Shown piece by piece: positions 1 to 11,960 of a DNA stretch of 64,000 nucleotides. The position numbers and the translations under genes were made by a program. Position 1 is the stretch's first letter. The number at the start of each line of letters is the position of its first letter. Location of the stretch: positions 11,003,414 through 11,067,413 of the forward strand of contig NC_135211.1 of the NCBI RefSeq assembly GCF_052324685.1. Reading direction: 5' to 3'. Below the pieces are notes generated by a model that was given only the letters and a program-made list of their open reading frames with translations, was not told where the DNA came from and did no database searches. This stretch comes from Brachyhypopomus gauderio (Eukaryota > Chordata > Actinopteri > Gymnotiformes > Hypopomidae).

Positions 1-970
1 AATAGTCTTAGACGTGGCGATTTGAACTTTTTCTCTTAAAAGAAAAGTAGAGACCTGTCTAATCTCTACTTTTATTTTGAAATACTGTACGTAATATGAA
101 GTTCTTATACACGTTAAAGGGGGCGTTGAATGTTTCTGGAGTAGTTTGGCAAGCAAACAAGTAAATGACCGGTAAATGGAGAGAACTTTTCGGAATGCCC
201 ATATGTAATTTTTGGAAAGTTGTTTTTTTTTTTTAAGAACGTATAATGGCCACAGCCATTACTACATGATACGTCACATAGCTATCTACGTTTTGTCTTG
301 ATCTAAGATTTCTTATTTAGATGTGCAAGACGAAAATTACTTCAATGAAATGCTGGCGAAGATCAACTGCCAAAAATAGAACTAACGAGTTGTATTGCTA
401 AATATTCGGCTAATCGTAGTAGCTCACTAGCTGGCTGACATCAGTTACGCAGAATCTCAGAAAGCTTGCGTTAATTACACCTAACTAGCTTAATATTTTT
501 ATTTAAACAATTGGTATAAGTAACTTTATTGTATGAGTATGGAACCAGAAGCAAAACGTCTTGGCTGCAAACCTAGACAGGAATCACTAACTGCATTTAG
601 ATGCCTGATTATCTCGATTATCCTGAGATTTGATTAACTGCGAAGCTTCTCATACCTCTGACTAGTAGCTCATTCGCTTAACACAATTCGTCACAAGGGG
701 GCGCTGTTGGCGCTGAAATAGTTTTGATGTATGAGTGACGCTGTGTGATGGGAGTTAGGCTACCTCATTCGTAATGGACCGACACAAATCGCAGTTTTTC
801 AGCCAGGCATCAGCACCCCTAACTACTTGGCAGGTTAAAGACAGAATACTGGAAACAGCTGGGCTCGCGGTTAAAGGGAAGGCCTGCAGCCATGATGGCT
901 CTTTATAGATAACATTTCCTGTCTTGGTAGTTCGCACACAGGTCATGTTTTTTTTTTGCACGTTTGTTAT
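1..970. other. Non-coding AT-rich DNA, no gene seen
   Basis: No reading frame here resembles a known protein and no repeat family is recognisable. The short frame around 755-961 on the minus strand has no domain-like composition. Simple A/T runs (for example near 222-234 and 946-956) are the only low-complexity features. Confidence 0.6.
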
Positions 971-1072
971 TCTACATTTACATTTATGGAATTTAGCAAA
1001 CGCTCTTATCCAGAGTGACTTACAAACCTTCAGAACCTTTTTTTTTTTTTACAAACCTTCAGAACCTTTTTC
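971..1072 (-). repeat. V-SINE/LINE-like 3' tail fragment plus 30-bp direct duplication
   Basis: The stretch at about 974-1030 reads, on the minus strand, as the common teleost SINE/LINE tail 'TAAGTCRCTYTGGATAAGAGCG...' ending in ATGTAAATGTA. Immediately after it, a segment beginning ACAAACCTTCAGAACC is repeated in tandem (about 1021 and 1051), separated by a T-run. Assignment to the V-SINE (DANA/HE1-like) or partner LINE tail rests on remembered consensus; the family name is uncertain. Confidence 0.6.
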
Positions 1073-1504
1073 TTCATGTTAAAGCAGTACTCTCAGTCAT
1101 GGTAGCTGTTCCTTCCACACTACACATGGAATCACTGTCTGTGGTCTAGGATCACTTAGCAGTCTCCCAGTTAAGTTAAAGAAGAAGGTATTCCAAACAG
1201 GCACCTATTCCCTATTAAAGCAGAGTTATGTGACTCCCAAGCTTTCTGCCTCAGTAACACGAGTTCATTTGCAGTTCAAACTGAACAAGTTCCTCTGGGA
1301 TCCATGATGTGCAGTACAGATTGCTGAATACACTGCCTCACCAGTCTTGCACACAAAATGATATCAGAGAGAAAATTACTGCAATGCTTGTAAGAAATCT
1401 TGCCCAAATTACCCGTGTCTAGAGAAAGGCGTGGCTAATCACAGAAACGAGGGATGGCACGCCGGTCACCTTAGTGGCGGATGTTTAAAACATGCAGACA
1501 GTCT
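1073..1504. other. Non-coding, nothing recognised
   Basis: Single-copy-looking DNA with no supported gene, RNA or repeat. Confidence 0.5.
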
Positions 1505-1509
1505 TGAGA

Positions 1510-1718
1510 ATCTAATGAAATCAAATGTATTTATTTATATAGTGCTTTTTACAACAGTTGTTGTCACAAACCAGCTTTACAAGTGTCCAAGTCCAAGCCC
1601 CCAGTAAGCAAGCCAAGGGCGACAGTGGCAAGGAAAATCTCCCTAAGAGCATGAGGAAGAAACCTTGAGAGGAACCAAGATACTGTGGGGGAACCCGTCA
1701 TCCTCTGGCCGACACCTG
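1510..1718. repeat. Dispersed teleost repeat fragment (copy 1)
   Basis: Contains the words TTTATTTATATAGTGCTTTT, TCACAAACCAGCTTTACA, GACAGTGGCAAGGAAAATCT and ACCTTGAGAGGAACCAAG, typical of a dispersed non-coding repeat I recognise from many fish genomes. A second, more diverged copy lies at about 36235-36355 (CTCCCTA...ACCTTGAGAG...GAACCAAG). Superfamily not assigned. Confidence 0.55.
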
Positions 1719-2227
1719 TCACCATGACAACAACAACAATTTAAAGAGCGAGCCAAAAAAAAGGAAAAGATGTGAGGGATAAAGTCCATCTTGGTGTAGA
1801 TTTATAAAAACGAGTTCTTTATGTAATTCCTGTACAGTCCCAAACGTCTTGATGGTTGGTAATATTATACATGAGTCCTTTATGTAATTTAATTTCTGTT
1901 TAGTCCTATCCATCATCCTTTATCCATCATCCACACTGGTTTGTCAGGGCATTGGGTTGGTCCTCCATCATACCTGGTTAGGCAAGAGGTGGCCGGCCCA
2001 GGATGGATCTCTGAAAAGGCTCGTCTCTCCTCATCCCAGTGTTCCTCAAGTGAAAATAAGACAAAAGTTCTGCAGCAGACTCAACCATCAGTTTATTGTA
2101 ACATGCAGAACTGTAGTTGTAATTTTCTTCACATATGTTCCTTTGATATGTCCGATGTGGTACGTGACTGGGCAGACTTTTAGTTTGGATCATTTTATAT
2201 AGTGTGCTGTGTGTTGTCTGTTGATTA
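1719..2227. other. Non-coding, nothing recognised
   Basis: Several overlapping short frames on both strands (for example 1941-2183) have unremarkable, unrelated translations. No gene is supported. Confidence 0.5.
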
Positions 2228-2300
2228 TCTAAATGTAAATGTAAATGTGCCATATTTTGTCAATTGTGATTCTTACACCCCAATCTGTTACCACTGTCTG
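2228..2300 (-). repeat. Fragment of tRNA-SINE tail
   Basis: The words AATGTAAATGTGCCATATTT and TGTCA.TTGTGATT match the tail of the complete SINE at 24730-25066 (AAAATGTAAATGTGCCATATT). Only the distal tail is present here, so this is a 5'-truncated or eroded copy in the same orientation. Confidence 0.6.
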
Positions 2301-3422
2301 TCAAGTTAACAAATGTGAATCAAATTTCATAATGTTCAGATCTGATTGCAAACAAGACCAAGCACTCTCTGCATTTTGATTTTTATATACGCAGTATATT
2401 TGTAGTTTAAGCCTAGTCTGATGATCTAACATGAAACCCAGCAGTACCTCTCCACTGCAATTTAAATGATTTCCATGCTTTGCAGCTGTGACATGATTGG
2501 TTATTACCAATCACGATAATTTGATGTAGGTTGTGCTGGTAGCAGAGACATCGCTGAAGTATTTAGAGCAAAGGGACTTCAGGACCAGGATGAGTAAGTA
2601 GAAATTTTATGTGAGTAAAGACAGCAAGTGGACAACTTTTGTAATACAGATACACAAATCCACTACACCATTGATTAAACAAGTGTTCTTTTAGTTTCAT
2701 TTTGTTCCAGGAATCTAATGTTTCCTGCTGAATAGGTGTTTCAAGATTTTACTGGTGTCTGCTTTATTACTATGACTTTATTTTTAATTATAGTCTTTTT
2801 AAATGCAGTACTGAGTAGTTAACCAATGACCCAATCCCTATGTGAATAACCTAATTATAAGTATTTCAGTAAGATATTGCTGTACCACTAGAGGGCAGCA
2901 ACATTTAAAAGTCTGGTTTCCTTTCTCTGTATCTCTTTTTGGAATTTTTAGGGTTCACACACATAGTATGGTTTTATGTTTGTGTTTTCATTAAAGTCAA
3001 AAAGGGAATGGGTATTAAAACTTCCATTGGCTTAATGGAATCTCATCAAATTAGCTCGTAGGGGAAGTAATGATGCACAGATGATTATGATGATGGTTTC
3101 ACTCAGAGATCATTGTCTGAGGCTAATGTTGTACAGTTCATGATGCATGATGCACATGATACAGTTGTTTGTGGGTTTCGCTATGAATGTCCTAAAATAT
3201 CAGATATTTGGTCAGATTGTATATCTGTTAGGCCTTCAACAGGCATTCTGCTCGTCTTCTAAAGAGGCATTCTGGTCTCAAGCAAGATTGTGGCACACTA
3301 CATAAATATATTATCAGTCACAAAAGGGAGATGTAACAGCCTTTTACGGGTGCAGGTGTAAATCGGAGAAAAGGCTGTTTGCACTTGGCCAGTAATGCTT
3401 GCTGGATGTGAAGATAGTCACT
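2301..3422. other. Non-coding, nothing recognised
   Basis: No supported gene. The A/T-rich sequence has no obvious repeats at this scale. Confidence 0.5.
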
Positions 3423-3530
3423 GTGACGTCTAACTGTATTATAATACAGGTCATGTGACGTCTAACTTCCCTGTGTTAGAATACAGGTCATGTGACATCT
3501 AACTTCCCTGTATTATAATACAGGTAATGT
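3423..3530. repeat. 37-bp tandem repeat, about 2.8 copies
   Basis: The block GTGACRTCTAAC ... GAATACAGGTCAT recurs with a 37-bp period (CATGTGACGTC near 3450 and CATGTGACATC near 3488, with a diverged first unit starting near 3423). Each unit carries a TGACGTC or degraded CRE-like core. This looks like a local tandem duplication. Confidence 0.7.
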
Positions 3531-3589
3531 GGCAGGTCTGAATTGTCTGAAATTGTCTGGTGCTGCTGTTTAATGCATAGAGCAGTGAT

Positions 3590-3956
3590 GACGTCATGGG
3601 TTAAAGTTCTCCGTCACTACGACGGATTTCCGTCATTTGATTTTTTTGGGGAAAAAATCCGTCAAATCATAATAAACAACACACGCGCGTGCTATCTGTT
3701 TTGTGGCCGAGATATGATTCTCACTGGCGCTCATCAGCGCTGGATGGATGACGGCGGTGTCATTTGATTGACTTGCGGTTCATTCCGCCTTCAGATTTGC
3801 GGATGTTACGTAGAAAAGTTTTTACCCCCCTCCTGCCTGGCGTGATCGTAGCGCGCGACTTTGTACACCTGCGCGAACGGCGGAGGCTATTTGCTGCGTC
3901 ACATTCTTTTTGCAGTGTAGACCGAAGCAATATGTGGTAGTATAAAGAAACACCCC
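3590..3956 (-). repeat. CpG-rich dispersed repeat, family A copy 1
   Basis: Read on the minus strand from 3956 downwards, this contains TTTCTTTATACTACCACATA, then ACACTGCAAAAAGAATGTGA and GCGCGCTACGATCACG, shared in order with copies at 26873-27003 and 28552-28682. It is much richer in CpG than its surroundings. The inner part has repeated CCGTCA / GACGGA words. I cannot place it in a named superfamily. Confidence 0.6.
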
Positions 3957-4239
3957 TCAAAACAGTGGAATGAACATTTACCTGACCAATTGTAATGTTG
4001 CATTAGTGCTGGAATTTAGGCTAAAGTACTTTAAAATGCTTGAAAATGCAACTACTTCGTTTCACACCAAATATCTGTCTGACTGAACAGTTATTACGTT
4101 AACAAATACGAGCCTCTTGTAATTCCAGGATGAAACAGGAGAGAACGTGAAGACGTTAAGATTGGGGAAAATAAACAACCATTAAATAATGTGATAAAAA
4201 GCAAATTATTTCGAATCATTTCGAGTATATGTTTAAATA

Positions 4240-4515
4240 TTTAACTTAAATTTAACGTTGAGAACGCGTTGAAATGGACCTTGAAAGTGACGTACAAGTG
4301 CTTTAATTCCACCTTATAAAGGTGTATGAACCCGGCAAACATGACTTGGTTCACTGCGCTGAAGTGCTGTGCGCGCGAAGTTACAAAATTCGAGAGGTGC
4401 ACGACTGCGAGGCTCTCGCGCACGGGTGGAGTCACCGCGATTAGGTCATTTTCGGCGTGCGGACCCTCGCGCTGCTCACGCCACTCGTGCTGCGTCAAGT
4501 ATAAAGGCTTAAACC
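4240..4515. other. CpG-rich block, possibly promoter-like or repeat-derived
   Basis: Dense in CpG (words such as GTGCGCGCGAAG and CTCTCGCGCACGGG) within AT-rich DNA, followed by AAGTATAAAGGC at about 4497-4508. It could be a CpG-island promoter of an unannotated transcript, or more repeat DNA like 3590-3956. Overlapping frames on both strands (about 75-85 codons) look like by-products of low stop-codon density, not genes. Confidence 0.3.
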
Positions 4516-5086
4516 AGGCTGAACATGGATGGTGTTATTCTGTTTGTATTTAAAAGCTCTATCCAGTGGTGTTAAATTTTTTGTAACATACCTACTTAAA
4601 GCATGTAATCTTACGGCTTATGTTTTTGCGATGGTGAATCTGATAAAAACGAGAGCTTCATACCTCTCACCAGGATTCACTAAATTTGACTTGATCTTTA
4701 AATAATTTTCTGGAAGAGGACCCCCAGATAACTCCATTATATAAACATTTATGTACATTTATTGCTCAGGTGTTCATTCTCTCTTCTCTCCTTACACAGG
4801 CTGTTTAGATAAATATACTTTATAAATGTGTTTATTGTGTAGAATTAGGCAAAAGAGGCCGTGTCCCAACTACACCACATTTTCAGTAATTGCTGGCATT
4901 GTCTTTTGCCAGGAAAAATTTTTCAGTCAAATGAAAATTTCTTGCTTTAACCCATGGATGACGTACAGGTGGCATCTCTGCAGAGAATAATGTCTTTGAA
5001 GATATATGGGGATGGCATGGGAAATATTTTAGGGCTTTTTTCTGTCACTGCTGCCTGGAAAATGCATCTGAACAAAAGATCCCTCT
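4516..5086. other. Non-coding, nothing recognised
   Basis: AT-rich DNA with no supported gene or repeat. Confidence 0.5.
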
Positions 5087-5087
5087 A

Positions 5088-5149
5088 GCAGAGGTGTCAA
5101 TTCCAGGTTCAGAAAGTAAAAGTCCTCACCAGGATCTTGCTCAAGTTAA
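5088..5149. repeat. MITE arm fragment related to 23572-23749
   Basis: Carries GGTGTCAATTCCAGGTTCAG and AAAAGTCCTCACCAGGATCT followed by TTGCTCAAG. These match the inverted-repeat arm of the palindromic element at 23572-23749 (GCTGTCAATTCCAGG, AAAAGTCCTCACCA, TTTTGCTCAAG). Only one arm is present. Confidence 0.6.
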
Positions 5150-5345
5150 ATGTCACATGACTGGTGCCAGTCTGTTAGATGTCACATGACTGGTGCCTCT
5201 AGTCTGTTAGATGTCACATGACTGGTGCCTCTAATCTATTAGATGTCACATGACAGGTGCCTCTAGGCTGTTAGATGTCACATGACTGGTGCCTCTAGTC
5301 TGTTAGATGTCACATGACTGGTGCCTCTAGTCTGTTAGATGTAAC
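5148..5345. repeat. 32-bp tandem repeat, about 6 copies
   Basis: The unit contains TTAGATGTCACATGACTGG then TGCCTCTAGTCTG and repeats about six times with few differences (first unit shortened, one ACAGG for ACTGG). It directly follows the MITE arm. Confidence 0.85.
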
Positions 5346-7933
5346 TATTATCTTGTGACCTTCTCACCTTCTCTTGAGAAACCCCTCTCTGAGGCTTATG
5401 TGATATTGTTGTGTGTTTAATCTGCTTTCAATTTATCATCTGTATCTCATAATAACGTCATGAGAAAAAGCAAATGACTGCCTGACTTTCCCCTCTCTGT
5501 GAATATGTAATAAATCAGTGATCCCTCATAGACTGCAGGAGGAACATGAGCTGGTTGGTTATTTTTAATGGACACATTCCTGTAATTGGCATTTGCCATT
5601 TGTCTTACCTACCCTATAGTGAATTACGATGTGCTGTCAAATAAAAAGGACACCGTCTTCCATAATATGAATGTTATCGAGCCAGGAGCAGTAAGACTGT
5701 AATGGCAGGAGAAGTGTGTCTGCGTTCGCCTGTCACAGTGTTGGTGAAGGATGAGGTTGAGACCTCTTTCCAGGTAGTGTTTGTGTCCCACATCAGACTT
5801 GGTTCACATCTGAGACTGAGGAGGCTGAATATCTCCATTCATCTTCTTGCATTGCTTAATGAATTGATTTGACTGAAGTAGATATAGCATTGGCTGTCAC
5901 AGACCCCAAAAGGCCATTTTATTGCAGGCCTATAAATGTGATACAGTGAAAAATTGAAACAGTGATCCACGTGGCTCTCAGTGTCCACTGGAGAATTTGT
6001 TATTTTCACTTCTTTTAAGGTTTCTCATGGAATATTTTGTGAATGTTTATGCCTTTCTTAGTTTTTGCTGATAATATGTTTAGTTAACAAGTCTGTTATC
6101 TGGACCAACTCATTGGGAGTCTGGACATGTGAATCTGCCGCCTTAAGGATGTTATGGTGGCATTATGATTTCATTATCATGGCTTTGAAGTAGATGATAA
6201 GTGATGAAACACACACACACACATCCAGTTGTGTGGTGGTTCTAGCTTGACCCAGATGGATTTGCCTTCCTTTTTCAAAGCATGTGCCTTCTTTATAGAA
6301 CATGCCTACAGTCTTGTTCTCCGTAGGTCGCTTGACTTCCAGTTACACCGCCATGTATCAACAGGGCAAGCTAGCACTGCTGTGTTGGGTTAAAGGTTAT
6401 AAAATGGTTATATGGTCTCAGTCTTTGCTCTACTCCTGTGTTCCATGTGGGTTTCTCAGGTTCTCCAGATGCATGATGACCCTCTGCAAGCTTCTCTGGC
6501 TGTTAGTCTGCTGTTTCTGCAGGGGCTTTGTGCTGTTTTGACAAAGGTCCAGTTTGGGGAGTGTGGTGCTCCTGTACCTTCCATGACAGGAAGTACTCTT
6601 TATTTACCCTTTATCTTTCAACACTGTGACCATTCATTCATACTGAAGATCACACTAATGTAGTATTGTCCTGCAGACCTTGGCTATCAGACTAAAGCTC
6701 AAACTAGCACTTGTCAAATTGTTGACTCAGACACTTCTGCAGAAATACAGAAAGAACGTTATGATGGAGCAACGTTATATAGCACCTTTCATACACATAC
6801 AGCCAAAGTGTACGGAAAACACTGCCTGAAGATACTAAGCATGTCTGCACAGGATGGATGAAACACCACCCACCCTGACCATGGATGAAGCACCACCCAC
6901 CCTGACCATGGGCTGTTATGTCCACCAAGCATGTTAAGTTATGTTAACAGTTAAGTTATGTTAACAAGCACCATTCTTCATGCATAACATTCAAATGAAT
7001 CAGTGAGGGATCAATATTGAGAGATTTGGTGGATGATTACATGGAAAACAATGGGCTAATCATAAGGCAGTAATGAACACAGGGTCCAGAAAAATCTCGC
7101 CCGATTCAAAACCCTCTGCACAAATACTCTGTATCTGAATCTGAATAATACCAGAAAAATGTACTTGGCAGAGTATGTAAAGGGACTAGGGGATTTCCAC
7201 AGCTCCTAGAAAAGACCACGTTTCACCTTATAAATCAGAAAGGAATTGATATGGGGTTTCTTCTGTAGGCAGAAGGATAGCAGAAGTTGTAGTCATTCTA
7301 CTGCGTTGCAAGACTAGTATGACAGTTTTGTTGAAAGTTAATTCAACCCACATTCAGGGGTGTATTTACCCAGGAAGACCTGTTCCTGCATGAGCTATTT
7401 GTATTCCTCCTTTATAGTTATAACTCAAATGCTTTGGACCTGCCTGCTAAGCTCTCTGCATGACAAAACCAAATCTTTATTTCCACTGTGGGATTTATAA
7501 AAGTGCATAGCACTTAGTCACTCCTGACAGGTCTATGTGTCTGGCCTTATCGATGTGAGCTGTGAGTAAAACACGACTTTTCTTATGTTTCCTTGTTTGT
7601 AATTAGAAGGTTCAAGGCAATAATGTCTCTCTAGCGAGATGGTTCAAACAACCATGGCTCTCACCGCAACCTGGTGGCACACAGACATGACGGGTGTGAT
7701 GTGCCTTTTTATTAGGAGCATGTACCTGGACTCCTTCAAGGCTGCCGTGTAACTGTGAGTACTGTGAAGTACACTATACACACCAAACTGAACCGAGCAC
7801 CTCATCTTTCCTGATTGTTCTGGCACAAGAAATATGCCTGGACAGAGGACTTATTTAATATTACTGGTGATCCACGTGTGCATAAAAAACAAAAAACATG
7901 ACACATGATGTCTTTTATCACAGGTTTAAGTGA
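5346..7933. other. Non-coding, nothing recognised
   Basis: About 2.6 kb with no supported gene. There is a short (CA)n near 6211-6222 and a two-copy duplication near 6855-6911 (CACCACCCACCCTGACCATG twice). Frames such as 6302-6541 and 6412-6663 overlap one another and have no domain signature. Confidence 0.5.
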
Positions 7934-7941
7934 TGATTATA

Positions 7942-8179
7942 CAGGGCCGGCGCCACGGGGGGTTGAGGGGGCGTTGCCCCCTCAGGCGAGGTGTCCCGCC
8001 CCCTCAATGTAAATAATAAGACCCATTTATTAATATTATATTATATATTATATAATATATATATATATATTATATATTATATAATAGACCCCCCCCCCGC
8101 TCAACAACTTATGTTTGCCACCCCGAAATTTTCTGACACCCACACCCCCCCCACTGTAAATGTTCTGGCGCCGGCCCTG
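7942..8179. mobile_element. Non-autonomous hAT-type MITE, 238 bp
   Basis: The element begins CAGGGCCGGCGCCA and ends TGGCGCCGGCCCTG, a perfect 14-bp terminal inverted repeat. It is flanked by a perfect 8-bp direct repeat TGATTATA at 7934-7941 and 8180-8187. An 8-bp duplication with CAGGG termini is the hAT superfamily signature. The interior has G/C-rich arms and a TA-rich centre and cannot encode a transposase, so it must have been moved in trans. Intact TIRs and target duplication suggest a fairly recent insertion. Confidence 0.88.
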
Positions 8180-8187
8180 TGATTATA

Positions 8188-10715
8188 GCAAATGATGTAC
8201 AGAGGCCTATTTATTTGGGTATTAATTAAAGTGTTTATCCAAAGAAGATATCGGTGTTACTGGCACAGATGATGCTAACACCACTGAACAAATATCCTTG
8301 GATTGGAGGCCGTGAAGTTCATCTGTGCAGCCGCGAGAGAACTAATCAAACATCAGCAGAGCCATGCTTGAATGTTGCTAATACCACTGATCTGAAGAGG
8401 ACTCTTTTATCTTACCACCTCAGATTTTTATTAGCAACACCAAGTTAAAACATGCACTAAACAAGTATTCTTATAAAGGCTTGTGGGCCTTAATCTGCAA
8501 AATCATCACTTAAATGTAAGACAAAGTTAAAACAACCACCTGAATCTGTGCAAAATGCAGCACACACTGAGCTCCATCTGCATCATAACTAAAAGATTAA
8601 AGACGCAGCATCCATGCTGAAACACAGATACCGTTTACCACAAACTTGGTGATGTTATTGTAATGTAGTTATTAATAGAATGCCATCTGTTATCAATACT
8701 CCAAATAATACTGTGTATCTTTATGAATGTAGTTTATTTAGTCTTTGGTTGTCTCTAGTCATTGATTATAGGGACCACTCTTCCAGAAATGATTTTATTG
8801 AAAATAGTGAAACCATAACTTTTAAATGCAATGGTTGCAGAAGCAACAGTAGCGGAAACTTTGCCAAGTGTGATGTCCTTTTTAAATGTCAGTGTGCATA
8901 GAACTCTAAGACACAATGCTACACATTGTCACAAGTGAAATAAATATCCCAAGCCTGTTTGTTTGTTTGCTGATGTTTTGAAAATTAAACTCAATGCATC
9001 ATAGCAACGGGTCCAAAGTAAAGACTCCCAGCCTTCAGGAGGCATGCCTGCCAGTTCAGAGAGACATTCCAAGGAATCTAGAGATCATTTATGGAGCTGA
9101 AAGATGGCCACACTTGGACTTGCACCATGTCCTGCCAGCTGGTCTCATTCTTCTCGGCCTGCCGAGACCAAAACAAGCCAAGATGGTTGCTGGGAGAATC
9201 AAGTTTTAAAAGGCTGTTTGTGAAAATCTGCATATGGTGAGTGTAGTGTGAGGTAATGATGAAGATGCTGGTTGTCATTCTGAAGTGTTGACAGAGGACG
9301 AAAACATCCTGAAAATATGTTACATCAATAACTGATGATCATTGTTGATTATGTTCTCTTAACCAATTTATAAGCTATTCTTTGGGTAAAGGAATTTAGT
9401 ATATTTGCCATATTTGTCATAAGTATAAGCCATGCTCTTCTGTTTTATACTTGTAGTGAGAGTAATCATTTGTAAACATATGCACAACCTTTTCGTTTCA
9501 TATCTACGTGCACTTCATCTAGCTGCAATTCATCCACCTGCTCAGCACTGTAGCTTAGGAATCTACAGAAGCAAAATTTTGCCATACATAGATAAACCTA
9601 ATCTCAACAAGACTTTAACTATAGATCTGAACAATCCGTATGTGCTTGGAGTATTGCTGTGCAGACATAAAAATAAATGTAAAATGATCCATCTGAAACT
9701 ACCTAAGACCTCACAATGTCAAGAAAAAAGAATGAATTTTTTTTAGATCCAAAAATACATGTTAAAAATATCTGTGAAAATCAGGCTGGAAGAAGATGCC
9801 TAAATGGGAAGACAATAAATAACACCAAACCGGTCACCTAAAGTGGAAAAACATGAAATAGATTCTGGAATAGCGGATACTGATTCAAAAAGAAGAATTC
9901 AGGGTATGGATGACTCAAAGCAGTATGAGAAGGCAGGCCAGGGGCGGAGAAGATTAGAGCGAATTTTCTAACTGGGTGAGCTGAATTACCACAGCCTCAT
10001 TAGAGCAGAGCCAGGGACGATGACACAAACCGCATACAGCCTCCTAACAAATGAAGCAGGAGCCATTAGTAACACAAAGGAAATGCTGACCATGAACACC
10101 AATTGAATGTCCACATTCATTTCCATGATGTAATCACTATCACACACATACTGACCACTACTGACAGTTCTAGCCATTTTGCATATTAAAGTTTTTGCAT
10201 TAAGGAAGGTTTTTTGCATATATATTTGCATATATATTTGTCATATTTATTAGAAACTCTAAACACAACATTGTCACCTGATAGCTGAAAATGTGATTGG
10301 TCAGAGCTGGAAACCATACAACTCATTATAGAGTTGCTCTCAGAGCTCTGTGTGTCAGTCTGGACCGCTGATGCACCTCCTTTAGCCGGTGACTCAGAAC
10401 GGACCTGCACACCTGGGTCACATGTCGAAAATCAATCGGAAATGTAACCCTGAAAGCCCATAACCATCCTGCCATGTGCTCAGAATGCAAATCAGAATGA
10501 TCAGAATTACACAGCATGTTTCTTACTTCCATGTATTCCTATTTCCTGAACTTCCATGTTACAGCATGTATTTTGATAGTACTGCATAAACCGTTCTTTG
10601 GTTGTTAGGCAGGCAAAAACAGCTCTCATTTCAAGATCATTGTCATAAAAACGGGTGCATGGTGAAATAAGGTTGACTAACAGAGTGACTGGATCAGAAA
10701 CATGCTGTGCCTCCA
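8188..10715. other. Non-coding, nothing recognised
   Basis: About 2.5 kb of unique-looking DNA. The 104-codon frame at 9432-9746 starts hydrophobic, then becomes low-complexity and basic; it lacks any recognisable motif and is probably chance. Confidence 0.45.
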
Positions 10716-10719
10716 CAAA

Positions 10720-11135
10720 CCTCAAGGATTCTGGGTGCAACTCTTCCAAGCTTGTAGGTGGTGGAGGAAATGGCAAACCACTGTGACTGGGTCCAACACC
10801 AATCAAAAAGGGCACAGTAATGGGGGTGGAGAGACAGGAAATGTCCATGTGAGTGTGGTATGTAAGGGAACAAGCCTGATCAGCAGTCTGACTGCCTGCG
10901 GAAAGAAACAATCCCTGGGGCAGCCGGTTCTGGTTGGTAAGCCTTTGAACCGTCTGAAGGACGCACTGAAAGGTCTCATGGGATCCTCTCTGACTTCGTG
11001 AGACAGCGTTTGGTGTACAACTCTGGGGTGGGATGGGAGTTCAACCACAGTGATGTGTTGGGCTGTCCTCACCACCCACTGCAGAACTTTGCAGTCCAGA
11101 GCAGTGCAGTTCCCGTAGCAGGCGGTGATGTGGTT
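10720..11135 (-). mobile_element. Decayed LINE end (CR1-superfamily, RT C-terminal part)
   Basis: On the minus strand, the DNA around 11135-10870 translates in pieces to a pattern typical of the C-terminal region of CR1/jockey-like non-LTR retrotransposons: 'YGNCTALD', 'VVRTAQHIT', a short spacer, then 'FFPQAVRLL'. Frames are broken and the 5' portion is missing, as usual for LINE copies. The exact clade (CR1, Rex1, L2-like) cannot be decided by eye. Confidence 0.6.
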
Positions 11136-11700
11136 ACCGTAGCAGGCAGTGGTTCAGCCTCACATTAGGAGAAGTGATGCTTTTCTTTGTTTTGTAACCC
11201 AGTGAAGGACATCAACTCTGCTTATCTATACAATGATGCAAGGACTCCTATAATATACTCTTAGGATATATACTCTTATGATATATACTTTTATGAAAGC
11301 ATATATTGGTAGAACAATTTGTGTTATCAGAAATTATGTGATTGTGATTTGCATATACAAACATTTTCAAATGACAGACGGAAGATCTCAAGTACGAAGC
11401 AAAAATGTAAGTTGTAAATTGTTTCCATGAAGGTAAGATGTCTTATGTCTTATGTATGTTCTGACAGTTCCAAGCCTAACAGTTTAAACCTTTTTTTGTA
11501 ATATGCTTGTTGTTGAATACCTTATGTGAGGATAAGGCCTTATATATGTTTGAGATTTGGGTCAAAGGTCCAAGATTATTTCACACGCTTCAACAAAGCT
11601 TTAGCAAAGCATGTAATTACATTGTTAAATACGAGAAAGCAAAAGTCTAGTGATCCTGCGCATGTTGCTTGGTGACAGTCTGAGTATGTGAGAGCAGCTT
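11136..11700. other. Non-coding, nothing recognised
   Basis: AT-rich with short imperfect repeats such as TATACTCTTA/TGATATATAC near 11250-11300. No gene supported. Confidence 0.5.
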
Positions 11701-11706
11701 TGCAAG

Positions 11707-11960
11707 TTAAGGAACGTCTGAAATGAGAGTGCATGCATGAGGTTTGGCTGCTGTACAGCTGTGGACAGTCCTGCCCCAGTCCTGCGCCTCAATCTCCTGG
11801 GACAAAACTGTCCCCAGCACTCTGTCCGATGCATCTGTTTGCAAAGACAGTGGGAAAGAGAAATACAGTGACTGCAACCAAGGCCACCTGGTTAAAATCT
11901 TATTCACGCCGTCCCATCCACTGGACCGTGTTTCTTGAGCTCAGACAGCATGACATCTGA
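11707..11960 (-). pseudogene. Gypsy-like retrotransposon pol scrap (RNase H start)
   Basis: The minus-strand frame from 11907 contains 'LQTDASDRVLGTVLSQE', the conserved opening of the RNase H domain of Ty3/gypsy-type polyproteins (the catalytic Asp lies in TDAS). The homology then dissolves into unrelated sequence. Only a fragment remains. It may belong to the same decayed element as the gag-like scrap at 14150-14565. Confidence 0.6.

Noticed and set aside
4240..4510. CpG-rich block as a true promoter
   Set aside because: Kept only at low confidence; no gene follows, and comparable CpG-rich repeat DNA lies 300 bp away.
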